DNA of 64,000 nt from Antedon mediterranea (taxonomy: Eukaryota > Echinodermata > Crinoidea > Comatulida > Antedonidae). Below, piece after piece: positions 1 through 13,800 of the stretch. The notes below the pieces were generated by a model that made no database searches, was not told the origin of the DNA, and saw nothing but the letters and a program-made list of their open reading frames with translations. How positions within the stretch are numbered: the first letter of the stretch is position 1; every line of letters starts with the position of its first letter. Position numbers and translations under genes: made by a program. The stretch spans positions 19,236,912-19,300,911 of the forward strand of contig NC_092675.1 of assembly GCF_964355755.1 (NCBI RefSeq). Direction: 5' to 3'.

Positions 1-1203
1 ACCTAATTATGTCTTGACCTCTACTTGTCTTTTCCATCCAGTCAATAGTTTTTTTAATCTATTTATTTATTTAGATATTTATTTTTAAATTTTCAGTTCA
101 TTTCCATTTCTTTATTTAAGGCTCGCCCAACACAAAATGTTGTTTTTCATATTTTTGGGCATTTGTCATCATTCACTTTTTAATTGCTTTGTATTTTATT
201 TTTTTACTTATTTTATCGGGTTCCTGTACTATAATTAACAGAGTTGTAAATAAATGTTATGATACAAACAAACGATGATTGATTTCCAGTTATCTATTAT
301 TTACAGATAGGAGTGTTCTTTTTAGCTGAACGCAATGACTTTGTTCAGTATTTTTGTGCGTGTTCATTTTCCATGTGTAGTCATCAGTATGCCAGATGCA
401 TAAGGTAAATAATATAATACATGTTCTAAAATTGTGTTCAATTAACAAACAAATCGATATTGAACCCCATGGCTGTAAGGTAATACATTGAATACATTTA
501 GAATTATTTTTACTTGACAGCAGAATTTGAATTGTATATTTTTTTTTATGTATTCTTACTGTGAAAGTGTACTGATGCAATGTTTGAAACTGATAAAATT
601 AAAAGGTTAAAACTATACTTTGAAGATGGAAAGAAATCATCATTGTATAAATGTTCTTGAAAATGGATTAGGGTTTCATGAGCTTTTGTTTAATTAATAT
701 CTATAATATAAGATACTCAAAGACATTTTGTCAGGAAAGATTATTAATGGTTAATGGTGTCCAATACTGTAATTGTAACATTATTTTTAATCCTTATGGT
801 AATATGATATAAAAAAAAACCGTATTAATTACCTTTAAAAAAAGATCATTATAAATTATATTGTTCCGCACTCATATTCTTTATTTTTTTAAACAAAATT
901 TAAATCCAATATTAATTTATTATTCACTAACACCGATAAATGACACACTGACATCATAGATTATGTGCGAAAACTAGATGGCGCGATGAAAAGCGAGTAA
1001 AACCATTAGGTTGATTGACAGTAGTATTACACCCTAGAGTATCGCGTCTTTCTCAAATTTGCCAAATACAAAGAAAAATCATATGTAAATTTGTATCAAA
1101 TTTTATTGAGTGTTCTTTCTTCAAGATTTTATTCTACTTAAACAAAGATGGTAATGTCAACCAGAAACTGATCGGCGAACATATGCATTCATAATACTGT
1201 ATA
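1..1203. other. unc5 intron, AT-rich, no feature recognised
   Basis: This stretch is downstream of the transmembrane exon in transcript direction. Neither strand showed a splice-bounded open frame resembling the UNC5 cytoplasmic tail. I see only AT-rich sequence with short homopolymers. Confidence 0.6.
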
Positions 1204-1223
1204 ATGGCATTGTTGCTTGGTAC
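1204..1223 (+). repeat. Left target site duplication of the SINE
   Basis: The 20 bp atggcattgttgcttggtac is repeated exactly at 1558-1577 on the other side of the SINE. The lack of mismatches suggests a fairly recent insertion. Confidence 0.92.
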
Positions 1224-1557
1224 AATGTGGGTGAGTGGCCGAGCGGTTAAGACAGTGGAACCGTAATCACGTAGCCATAACATCGGCAGGGGTTCGAGGC
1301 TCACTCACTCCATGGTTCTGGTGGTAGAACGAGTCTTCTCGGATAAGGACTATAAACCGTAGGTCCAGTGTACACAACTTGCTCGTGTGCACTTTAAAGA
1401 ACCTAGTACATCTTTCGAGACGAGTAGGGGTTACCCCGGTGTATTAGTACATCACAGCCACTGATCACCAACTGGGCCCTCTGGGAGACCAGTCTTTGAC
1501 TGAAGAGGTTACCCAGTATAAATATATATTTCAATCAATTCAATCAATCAATACAGG
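1224..1557 (+). mobile_element. tRNA-derived SINE with 20-bp target site duplication
   Basis: The 5' part (about 1231-1311) resembles a tRNA of the Ser/Leu type. It has an A box in TGGCCGAGCGGTTAAG and a B box in GGTTCGAGGC. A body of about 230 bp follows, with the stretch ataaaccgtaggtcc resembling a conserved central domain shared by many invertebrate SINEs. The 3' end is a (TCAA)n-like tail. The 20 bp at 1204-1223 (atggcattgttgcttggtac) are repeated exactly at 1558-1577. This marks an LINE-mediated insertion and defines both ends. Confidence 0.9.
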
Positions 1558-1577
1558 ATGGCATTGTTGCTTGGTAC
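1558..1577 (+). repeat. Right target site duplication of the SINE
   Basis: This is an exact copy of 1204-1223, immediately after the SINE's CAAT-rich tail. Confidence 0.92.
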
Positions 1578-1730
1578 TTAACCTATCAATACAGGATGCT
1601 GGGTCCGAGCTCAGCCACAGTTCTAATATTTACTCAAGGTAAAAAAAGTGTTGTCTACCAAAGTGTAGACAACATTGACTTAAGGGATTCGAAGCTCTAA
1701 TCTTTGCAATAAGAATTTTCAAATAGTCAC

Positions 1731-1880
1731 CTGACATTTCCGTGCAGTGTCGTCCACGTAGTTTCTTGCGTTTGCTCGCAAAGTAAGAGATGACAAACAC
1801 GCTGACAAGTATACAGACTAGCACAGTTAGACCAATACCAACAAATAGTGCTATTGTGTTGGCATTACCTGATGGACTTT
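1731..1880 (-). CDS. unc5: unc5 exon: transmembrane helix and start of cytoplasmic tail
   Basis: This 150-nt exon (50 codons, phase 1/1) has donor gtgact and a tandem acceptor, tttccatcagcag. Using the first AG adds one codon and moves the start to 1883. It encodes ESPSGNAN, then a hydrophobic helix (IALFVGIGLTVLVCI followed by LVSVFVISYF). A basic stop-transfer stretch KRKKLRGRH follows, fixing a type I orientation. The exon ends EMSG. The ZU5-containing exons that should follow are not in positions 1-1730, so the gene runs out of the window. Confidence 0.92.
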
Positions 1881-4800
1881 CTGCTGATGGAAAGACAAAA
1901 AGATATAAGTAAGGTTGACACAAAATGCAATTTTATAACATACATATTTGGTATAGGATTTTAATGATCTTAACTACTATAATCATGATAAACCCATTTT
2001 TTTTTTGGAATTTTTTGTTTAATAACTAATAGGAAGCCCCACCTACTTACACACAGTACATGCCTCAAGCTCCCATTCACAATTTTTTTTTATTAAATCA
2101 CAATTTAGTTATTTCCATGACCTCTAAAAATTATTTATTATTTAAAAAATATTACAGTCTTGATTTAGATATTGATTGTGGAAACTGAAAAAAAAAAAAA
2201 GTCAAAGAAAATTTATGTAAAAAAGAAAAACCTATTTTACAGTATCTGTAATAATATATTATATGATTTATCCTTAATGAGTTTCTCTGAAAGAAATTGA
2301 TTTCTATTTGATTTAAAGTAATGGCAACATTATGGTAATTGTAAATCAGATTGCATATTCACAAATCCTAAATTATCTTGCTATATTCATAGAATGTTAT
2401 ATCTTTTACAATACAAGCCGAGAAAAAAAGTATTTATTATATATGATTAATTGCACCAGCAAGAAAGTGGTACTTACGTATATAAGAGAAGATATTAAAG
2501 ACAAAAAGCAAGTGTATACTACACGCAAACACACGGATTATCCCTTAGGGTGCTACGTGACACTAAGCTCATATCAACTAATGATTCTTAGTACTAGTAT
2601 TATGCAGCTTGTTTATGATTATCAAATTTAATGGAAACAAAACAGCAGTTTTAGTATATTCCCTGATACGTTTTAACCCCCTAGGTTCCTAGAAATTATT
2701 GATGAATTTTAATGACATTGGGTACATAAACATCATCTTTATTAATCTTTATCAATAATAACATAGACTGAATGACCCATTAAAAAGCATTTGACTACAG
2801 AAATATTTTTACCCCGAAAATATATTTTATTTAAAATAATTAGTGACTTTGAGAAACAAATTGTTTTACCATAACAACTTCTAATGGTTAAATGTTACAG
2901 TTTATCTAATTTTTTTTTATAATAGCAAAATCACAATTGTTTTATTCTGGTATAATGAATAACTTTATTAAACCTACAAAATAAGCTATTTAAAGTTTGA
3001 TTTTATTCATCTTTACTTTTCCTGTTTTTGGGGTTTTGCTGGTATGTTCGTTTGCTCCCACTTGGTATTGATGTTTCTGGATTATAAAAGTATTGTTAAG
3101 GGTTTTATTATATATTTGTACTTAAGAACTATTTGGCATATATATTTGTCTAAAGAAAGAATACAGGTAAACTAGAAACAGACAATCGCCTTACAGTACT
3201 TGAAGTCCCTGGATGTCTAATCGTTTTGGGTATGGTATGCATACAGAATTTATTTAAATTTGAAATAATTCTATCTTTCAGAAATCCAAAACAGGTTTGC
3301 AATGAACTACTTACAAAATATCCATAATTATATAATCATTTCAATCGTAAATAGATTAATCATTTTCTGTTTCAAATAACAACAAAATGTATGTTGACAA
3401 AGCAATAATGTAGGGCATTATACAATGTATTAAAACGTGTAGATTGCTTTTTACATAAAATGAAATTTAGCAAATATATCAATGAATATATAAATTCAAA
3501 GATATATATAAGAATGAAAGCACTCAGAAACCGAGTGAAGTACTTGGCAATATATTGCCACAGAGGGCGCATGTTGATATTTCGGCTCATGTTAAAAGAA
3601 TACAAACTTTTCTTTTTTTTATTTGTGAAGTTATTATTGAACCAATTTTCTTGAATTTCAATAGCCAAGTTCATGTAAGTACAGTATAATATACACCAAA
3701 ATATTCAGAATGATAACTTAAACAAACAAACAAAGAAAGTACTGTACTTGGCAAAATTCTATTTTACCAAATAACAAAGTGGCTATCATTTTTGGATAAA
3801 GAGTAATTAGAAGTAACAAGAAACTTAATTAAAAAAGTTAATTGTCACTTTTCGATTTATGAATCTTTTGAACATTACATTTACGATAAGTTTTCAAAAG
3901 GAAGTTGGTTTGATATCAAGCTAATACGTCGTCGTAAAGTAACATGACTGAGGAGAAGGCAATATTGATGACCAATTGGATATAGTGTAGGAGAATATTT
4001 CACTTAATATGAAAAAATGAATGATTTGATGAATAATATGATTGATTTATCTATGAAGGTAAAATGAAATATAAAAAATGTTAGAAGATAAATGAATAAT
4101 CATCCCTTTGAACATGTCATAATAAAGTGAGAATGAATATAATAAAAAGATGATGTAATTGTCTATAGGAAACTGTAATAGAATAATAAAGATATTGTTA
4201 TTCCAAAAAAATATATATATTTGTTATTTTATAAATGTATAATAGATGGAGATATCTTGAATATGTACAATCTTCATGTAGGTTATTTTTTCCATTCAGA
4301 ATGCAGTTTGTTAGCACTGCTTTTGTGTTTTTTTTTATTCTATGGATATATGACTTCCGAAATAAATTGAAATTACTGTTTTGATAGAATTTTTAATATA
4401 TTGAGACAATTTTTTCCCCAAAAATAAGACACCTAACTGCCTCAATTTATTATGAATAAGTCAATGAAGATAGAGCCTTCAGTATTTAGTTTGATATACA
4501 TACTGCAAACTAATAACAATATTATGCTAGGGCTCTATTTGAAAAAAAAAATATCTCCTAGCTCCTGAAAGCTCTAATGGCAAACCAAATTATTATTTAC
4601 ATTAAACTCAGTATATTAAATTCAGTATATTATTTTTATGACAAAAATTGTATATAATCAAAATTGTATCCAAACAGTAATATAATAGTTATGATTTTAT
4701 TTTGATGAAGTAATCGTTAATATTTAACCACCCACACAATAACAAATTCTGAAGCATGAATCTATAAATTGCTCCCAGTAAATTGTATATGGATTTCAAA

Positions 4801-7800
4801 TTGTCTAGAGTTCTTGCTTGGGGCCTTACCATATTCAAATTTTATATTTTACATTATTCCTAATCAAATATAATAGATTTAACATTAAACTGTTTTCTTT
4901 ATAGTTATTGTAACTTTCATTAGTAGAGACAGTAGTTATTTATATTGTTACATTTTAAATTATGGATTTGACATCCAACAAAATTAAGATAACATTTTTT
5001 TTGTTATCTCCGATTGGTTGACAGCAAGAAATTGGGCACGAACACATTAATCTACGACTTCTGCGAATGAATTAACAAAACATTGGTTTGATAGCACTTT
5101 GATCTTAATAATCAAGAGGTAAACATTTTAAAAAGTAAGTTGGGCACTGCTACCACTAAACCACAAATTGTGTATATGAATTAATTTTTTATTGGTAGCA
5201 CTAACTGATTGATAGCACCTTTGTTGAGCACAATATATTCTGTTTATATTTATTTATAACCTTAATACCTTTTGAAAGAATCTTGCAAATATATTGTGTG
5301 TGATAATATTTCTATCACAATAAAAAAAAACTAATGAATAGCGTATGTATCACAAATGTTGTACTACAACCATGAGACGGAAGAATTTGTATCGGCAGGT
5401 GTGAAAAATAGTTGCAAGACGTAATAATATATTATGATTTGGATGAAAGATTTCAATAAATTCAGTTTGAAGGTGTTAATTAAAACCCTCGATCAACCGA
5501 GTCATTATACATTCAACTTTGAATTGAAATTTAAATTGGGAATTCTTTTTAATGTGAATAATTCATGATGTTCGTTGATATAAACAGATTTGATTGAAAT
5601 TATGTAATATAAGCTGTTCAATAGCAGTGAAATTTAAAAAAAATTAAAATTAATTAATGTCTTTTGTGACTAATATATTAGACTAGTGCAGATTAAAGTT
5701 AAGGAGAGGGAGAGGGGTGACACTGGTCTTTCTTTACGAAAGCATCTTTGTCTGATTGCCATCATAGACACATCAGAAATTGTTTGAAAATAAGTTTATA
5801 TTTGTGAGAAGTTTATAGGAAAACCTATGGGGATAAATAACGAAACATAAAATTCTATTTAAACAACAATTTGAAACAAACTTAATGATATTGGTGGCAT
5901 CATACCATTCACACTAAAAAAGGTATGAGTATTGTTTGTTCCTCAACAATAGGACCTCACCTGATGAATCTCCAAGCTGGTTTTGATCTGGGTTTGGCAG
6001 TATGGCTGGACTTGGGGTTGGCTCCGTTCCACTTACTACTGGCGATACTAGAAAGAAAACAAGTTGCATTATTAACAACTAGCAAATTCTATAAAACAAG
6101 TTGTATTAGTTATTCACAAAACTTAAGTTCAAATCTAAAATCCAATTACAATCATATGGTAAAATTTAGATACAGTCAACTCTGCCAATGACCAACACCC
6201 TTGGGCTGGCCTAATTATGTCTGGTTTTTCTTAATTTCTGGTATTTTGAATGTGTTTTTGATGGTAAAATGAATTATTTGAGACTTTTGGGATCTCAAAA
6301 AGAGTCTAGTGTTAATAAAGTTTGTGGTTTTCAGAAAGGTGTTGGGAGACTTGACTGCATTACAAATATACATTTTAAAATCAACTTAATATTTGAAAGA
6401 TGAAAGTATAACCATACAAGGCAAACACAGTACATTAAAAGCTATAAAAGTAAAGTGTATAATATATTGTGAAAAAAAAACACTTTTACTGTGATCTGTT
6501 CAAAGTTATTAGTGCTTGAGGTGCATGCATCAAAAGAACAACAAATTATCAACTCAATTATTCGATAATTTACTCTTATCACATTGCCATCACATCATGA
6601 ACTTGTGACTCGCCTACAATGTGATGTTACAACTTGTAACCATTAATATGTACAGTAACATTTGTTAAAATGTCTGTACTTCTTCCAATGTTCAGAGTTG
6701 AGGACTAAACCGACATACAAATCCTGAACTTTGGGCTTGGATTGATAGTGACCAATTAGTCGGGAAGAACTTTCAATAAAAACTGGTCAAACGTTTACAC
6801 AATAAACATGCAGGTTTTTAGTTATAGCAGCATAATATCAAAATGTCACCAACAAGTAAAATATACAACTATTAATTAAATTATACACTTTTCTAGCATG
6901 GACAACTTAAATATTTAGTTTATTAAGGGACATACGCAGCAAAATTATTTTATGTTATATGTTATGCCTAGTAACTTATGTCAACACAGTTAGTGACTAA
7001 AACTAAAAACACAATTTGTATTTGTAACAGTATTAAATATATTATATTATGTGAACACATATGATCACTTTCAACTATTAGCAAAGAAAACATAAATATA
7101 TTCATTATTAAATTGCAATCACAACAATAAACCATGATTAGGGACCAAGCCTAACCTTGACAGTAATCGCCAACGCAATTACTTGTTTCGTCCTCTGGCC
7201 CATCGCAGCCTGCACCGCCATGTGCAGGAGCAGGGCTAGAACAACTTCGTGTTCGCATGTGTTTGCAAAGTTGGTTGCATGACGACCAGGTTGACCAGGA
7301 AGTCCACATACCATTAACTGTACAAAAGAAGATAGAGAAGTGCAACACAAAAAGAAAACAAATAAGATGTCAAAAAATAAGAATATAGTAGGAAAATGTA
7401 ATAGTTAAAAATAATTGGAAAGTTTAACATACAATAAATTTAGATAGTAAAAGAAATTTAAAAAAGCAATCAAATAAATTAACATTAAACAAGTAGGAGT
7501 ACGTGAAAAAACAAGCAAAGAGAAGAAATATTGAAACTGTAAGATTAATAAATGCTGTCCTCTATAGTTAGAAATAACTTTTGTATTGTGAGCTTTCACT
7601 TGCAAGCAACATGTTTTTCTACCCTGGTAATCTTCTTCAATTGATATTCTCAATAAACTTCTTGTTTCAAAATGTAAAGATGGGGGTTTTGTGGAATACC
7701 TTTAAATACAAGCCCTTCAATTGAATCTAAATTGTGAAATTGCATTTCCTAATAAACTAGACTGAAAAAGCAATGATACAATCTGAATGTTAAATAGAAT

Positions 7801-10800
7801 CTATAATTCTTTCAAGGAATAAACGATGCTACCTACATGTCACAGATGGAATAGTTAAAATGACGACCTAAAAAGATCAACCCTCACAAGTTGTTAGGAA
7901 AACTTAAATAGAGGCCATTACATTGACACATAAGCTTGCTACTTTAAGTATAAATGAAGGATACTTCTTTGTTTATGATATAGAATATACATTCTAAAAC
8001 AAAATTATATATAAGTATTGAGTAAAAGCTCAGATTAAATACTATCATTTAATTGCATTCATCTTTAATTACATATACAATTTCTGCGTAATATACAGAC
8101 AAAAACTATTGATGTACGTCTATGATTAACAACTAAGGAGGATAGACTTAACAGTGCTAATATGCTCCTATTGAATTCACATCTTCTCCATTTTCTGATG
8201 ATGAATTTAATACATTGTCATTCTCTAGGGAGAATATTAATCTTTATTAGGAATTAGAAACTTGTTACAAGGTTAAAAACGAAATCTGAGGAATGCTGGA
8301 CAATTTGCTTGCTGGGATGCGTTGGAATTCTCAAAACCATTCAAGCCAAATAGTAAACAAATACATGAAACTTGTATAAAATAAAAATTGTAAACAGGGG
8401 AAAATTTAATTAACATCCTGAGTGTGGGAACTTATTTCAGACAAAGCTAATAATATTGACTACAATAGTATATACAATGTACTACTAGACACTGTTAATA
8501 AATTAAAAAATTAACAATATACTTGCAAACCATTTGTCCAGTCATAAAAATTGATCTTCAGTAATGAATTTGAATAACAATATTCTTCCTGGTTTTTGTT
8601 AATAAAATAGCATGTACACCTTTGAAAACTAGATTTTATCTATTTTTTCCCAGACTACTACTTGTAAGTAATATCTTGAACAAAAGCATAGTAATTGTTA
8701 AATTTCAACAAAATAGAATGCTCAAATCGTTAACTGACATCTACATATTTAATAAGATAAACATAATCTTCCCAAAAAAATGTTAGCCTCGAAATTACAA
8801 TGAATAATATGTTTTCATAATCATATCCAAATTTTCAATACTTTTTTTATCATGATAATCCACCCGTCTACATATTTTGTATGTCAATTACATTCATATG
8901 TTAAAAAGGCCTTTTGTAATGAGTATATTGGAAGTGGATACAATTTTAGAGTACATTATGAACGTAGGATCTTGCGTTTGGTATGATCAAATGTAATATA
9001 TAAATTTTCTATTTTTCATTTTTATCTTTAACTCGCCAAACTCACTACACATTATATAGCTCTTCACCACATTAAATGCTTGAGTAAAGTAGTTTTCAGT
9101 CAGGCGAGAAATCACGGTTATCCGTATACTGAACCGGGGACTACATGATTGCAAGCGAGAGCTATTAAATCCCCATTATGATCCATTCCTTACTGTCCTC
9201 TGACCCCATCAACATGTTTTCAACGCGACATTTAACAGTAACAAACAGATAAATTCTGATTGCACACTCAAAGGAATATAACACAAAATATACATCAGCA
9301 GATAAATCAGTGTATTTTGAAAAGTTAGTTGTAATTATTATATTAATTATATTATTACAAAATTTTTTGAAGGGATTTCTATGCAATGTAAATTTAATGC
9401 TACATCCACTATAAATTAGCTTTCAATGACATGTAATCACGGTAATGTTGATAATTAAGTTTTATGCAAATTTTGGTGACCATTTGGTGTACTGATTATG
9501 AGATTGAAAGTTGAAGTCCAACGTTCGTCGCATTGCTTGTGTCCTTAGGCCAGACACTTTACTTACAATTGCCTCTGTCTCTCTACCCAGGTGTACAAAT
9601 GGGTCCTGGTAAAGTAAAAACACAACTGCGCTAAGGCTGCATTATAGGAGTATGTTTCCATTATGTTTGATCCAAAAATAACTGGGGTAATAATGTGAAG
9701 CGTTTGAAGGGCTATATATAAGAATGACAGTATTATTATTATTATTATACATCACCTCAACAAAATTATAAGTTAAACAAACATTCACCTTATAAACAAA
9801 TGAAAACAATATAGAATAAAGTTTCAAAAGACTATTATGATATTCTCCGATATTGAATTATAAAGCATGAAAATAACTAACAATTGTTTAATTCCACAAC
9901 AGGCGAGAACTTGCTTTGGAGGATCATGAATAGAACTAAAATCATAAAATTTATTTGGATCACGATAATACGTTATACTGCTCAATCTTGTTAAGGGGAT
10001 TTCAGTGTCATGCAACCCCACTTAGAATAACACTATTCTAATCTTACACACATGCTATGTATAAAGGCCAGATAAAAAGGTAAAAATGGTTCTCTTTTTG
10101 TATTTATTGTTTAATATAACTAGCTGATGCCATTATAGGAGATGATTATATTATTACCAAGAATTAATGACGCCCACGTATTAACGAAAATCTTAATTTA
10201 ACAGTAGCCTTTGGTAGAATTAGAAGATGGCTAACAGCGGAAGTATCGGTCCCATGGTTTAGGAGGAGACGGTGTAAGGTTATTTATAATTTAGATATAT
10301 TCTTTATTAAAAATATAAAATAGTATAAATCATATAAATTCTTTAATGTTTTTCTATTCACTAAACATGTATATTTGAGCATGTTTTTATAAACCATGAG
10401 TGGACTTGTATACTATGGTATACATTCATGTACAGAAATAGGTCCTATATATCTTAACCATTTAAACATTTTTTTGTGCAAAATACTCAATTAGCAAAAT
10501 CATGAACTGATGGGGAAATAAATTACATAATATTTCATCCAAGCTTTAAACATTTTAGCTTACAGTATAATATACCAAGTGAATGCGATTTATTTAGAAT
10601 ATAATCTTAACTTTCCAAAAAGAATCATAAGCAGTCATGCATTGCAAAAACTTTTTATATAAAACAATTTCCATAATTTCAAAATTGTATTAAATCCCAA
10701 CCTTTTATTGCACTGCGGTGTATTATACGAATTGACATTATATTTTCTATTGAAGCCTAAACGGATAGCATATACAAACAAACCAGTCTCTGGCGTATTA

Positions 10801-13800
10801 TGCAATTCCTCCAGCAATAACAAAACAACTGTTTAATAGCATATTGCACCGTGGAACTTAAATTTTGGTTATATTGCAAGAATATTAAAAGAATATGGTT
10901 GTGTAATGTTGGAAGATTACCATATTGAGTGATATTATGTTATTGATTTAATATGGTTGCCAAGAACCCAGATATCACATGACCTCCACAAAGAATTCTA
11001 CATTGCTTTTTATCTATTTTTGCTTCCTATATTTTATTACATCTTAATGTTTTATCAATAATACTGATTATGATATTAATATCCAAGTCATCCATCATGT
11101 TTTTATAATTTATATTATGTATATTATAATTATTATGAATTACGACTCATATTTGAGGTCTAGTTATTTATAGGTAGACTTAGTCACGTTCAACTATCAT
11201 CCATCATATTTTAAGGTTCTAAATATATTCTTGTAGGCCTACATTTTTTTGTCTATCACTGAGGTGAAGGTTTCTTAAAGATATAAGAATTTGGTATTGC
11301 ACTATATAATTAATGGCTATATATCTGTTTGTCAAATACATCAATTGTACCCATTAAATGTATGGACAACATAAATTTCATGTGAAAAGAGTAATTTTAG
11401 TGATTTTCTGCATTTGATTTTGCATCTCCGATCGCTTCCCAAACAACTCGACAAATGGTAAAATCTTATAGCATTCCGCTGTGACATAGTAAGGTACAAA
11501 TCTGGTAGCATGCATCTTTACTTCCCCTACTGTAGATCCTCCAATGTATACCCTCAACATCCCGACATAGTTGTTGCTACCTCTGGAAGTGTTATGTTAA
11601 AGACCCCTTCCCTGCAATTTTGGACGTTTTTTGGAAAATAATACATATATATCACTTTAAAAACATTAAACCATGTCATTCCTTGTCTTAAATGTACGTT
11701 TTATGGTAAATTATGATAAAAAGTGAGAAACAATGCACTACCTAAGTAGCTCGCGGCGATCGACCTCTCGTGGACGGTCTCAGGCCTAGCCTAGCTAGGC
11801 TTAGTTTTGTAGGCCTAGCTGGTAAACATCGGTAATGTACAAACATCGTACGCTAGCTATATACCTAGCCTGACGTTGTATAGTTGCTGCATTAATTATC
11901 TTTCTATTTTTGCCAGACTCCGTTGATACAAATTGGGGAAAACCCGGTATTTTCGCTGAAAAGTTAGGAGTCTTCCATTTGTTTTGGCTTCACGATCGAT
12001 CGAAGAGTGGGCGAATTACAGGTGAAAAACAACAATATCAATCCGCGCGCAATGCATTTTGGGATTTATAGCGGGCCGCTATAATTATTAAAATCGATTT
12101 ATTTTTCACATTTTTAACCGTTTAAAGACAAAAAAAGTTATCGCAATAGGACCATATAGTATTATTTTTACATTAAATATAGTTTGTGACCTTAAATTAG
12201 ATCTAAAAAACGTAGGGAATGGGGCTTTAAGTTTTTAAGACATTTAAAAGCACAATTCCACAAAGGTAATTCCTGATACACGCATAATTTTTATAGTTAT
12301 AACAGTTCTAGGCTGCTTTATAATGCAGCTTTTACACAAATCACTGGATTCAGGCAATTAGAACCGGTTTCACTTGCCATTAAAAGCATAAACAAATTTG
12401 TGTACATAAAAGATTAATACATTCAGTTATCTGCTTTGAGGTAAGAGTTTGATATAATATCCATTTAGAGTAGAATCTGCGGATGCATCATTTTGGGATG
12501 TGCTTATTGGATTAAGATTTATGTTCTTTACTTTAACTGACTTATGTTTACATCATTGTAGTCACCATGGTTACTAATAGATAATATAGATTAACTACTT
12601 ATAATTGCCATTTAAGGACAATTGAAATATTTATTTCAAAATGAAAAATCAAACAATACGAAAAAAAAAAGGAAAAAAAATTCAAATCATTGAATTTTAT
12701 ATTTTAAAAAAAATGTTATCATGTGATGAAATTACATCTTGACAAGTACTTTAGTTCCAAATCTACAAAAATACTTCAACCCAAAATTTGAAGCCAATGT
12801 TCAACTTTGTACTAAACGTTCAAACAATAATAAAAAATCAAATGAAATTCTGCTGCAACATCGGAAGCATTAAAATATGCTTTTCCGCGAGGACAACACT
12901 CAACAATTATCACCATTAGCAACATTCCGTCACATCTAGCATAATAGTTTTTTGCAGTTATTGTTAATCCAGTTTATAGAGCAAAATTGGTTTTTATGTG
13001 TGGAAGCTTTCTATACGAGTGATTATAGCATGTAGCTATGAGTTGCACTGCTTATTACGTCAGCTCATGGCACTAGATTTGCTGTTCTATTCTGAAGTGT
13101 ATCAAACTGACAGAGATAAACACATGACAGGCCTATGTTGGAAATGTGTTTCAGTGAGCATAAAAGAATAACCAGACCCTATGGACACCAGTATTTCAAT
13201 GAACTTGATACTTTCAAATTTGCGAAACGGACGTGGCTGTTTGTGATATAATTTAGAAATCAGAAAACTCAAATTTCAATATCTCACAGCTTACGTAAAT
13301 GTTCTTTGTGCAAATAACTACCAACTGTCATAAAACTATAAATTATATAATAAATGTATTAAGCACAATTTAAACGTATTTCTTATTTATTTAAATGACA
13401 GTGAACTATGTACATAAAGTTCACTACAATCCATATTAGCAACAACAATTACTACCACAAGTTGGCAGTGTTCGTCACAGAATTCTGAAAATGAAGCTTA
13501 CCTATATACATACGGAAAGTTCATACAAATTTAGAAAACATGTAGGAGGTTCGAGGATGTGACTGAATGAAAGACAATTGTTTTACCTGAGCAGGTCGAT
13601 GTGCACGTTTGTGTTTCCGTAGATTGTCCGACACATTTTTTTCCTGTGTTCACTGGTTTAGGATTCGTACAAGTCCTAGTACGACTCTTAATGCCAGCGT
13701 CGCATTCACTATTGCACTTTGTCCACTGCGTCCATTCACTCCAGCCTCCATCTTCTGCAAAACATTAATTTATACAAAATGCAATTTAGTAAAGAATGAC

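Larger units (their letters stand above)
7318..13586 (-). other. unc5 intron (about 6.3 kb)
   Basis: This intron lies between the two TSP1 exons. It holds a SINE (9474-9748) and a 626-bp TTAA-flanked element (11601-12226). The other parts (7318-9470, 9750-11600, 12230-13586) are AT-rich with no coding or repeat structure I could support. Confidence 0.7.

Noticed and set aside
1231-1311. Possible functional tRNA-Ser/Leu gene
   Set aside because: It has A and B boxes, but it continues into a SINE body with a tail and lies within a 20-bp target duplication, so it is a SINE head.
5925-6191. 88-codon plus-strand open frame
   Set aside because: Antisense shadow of the unc5 linker exon (5961-6047).
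7138-7350. 70-codon minus-strand frame over TSP1 repeat 2
   Set aside because: A different frame from the one that encodes the WxxWxxW and cysteine pattern; a shadow.
9085-9175. tRNA-like sequence on the minus strand (ccccggttcagtat)
   Set aside because: Only a partial B-box match; no paired acceptor stem or A box could be read.
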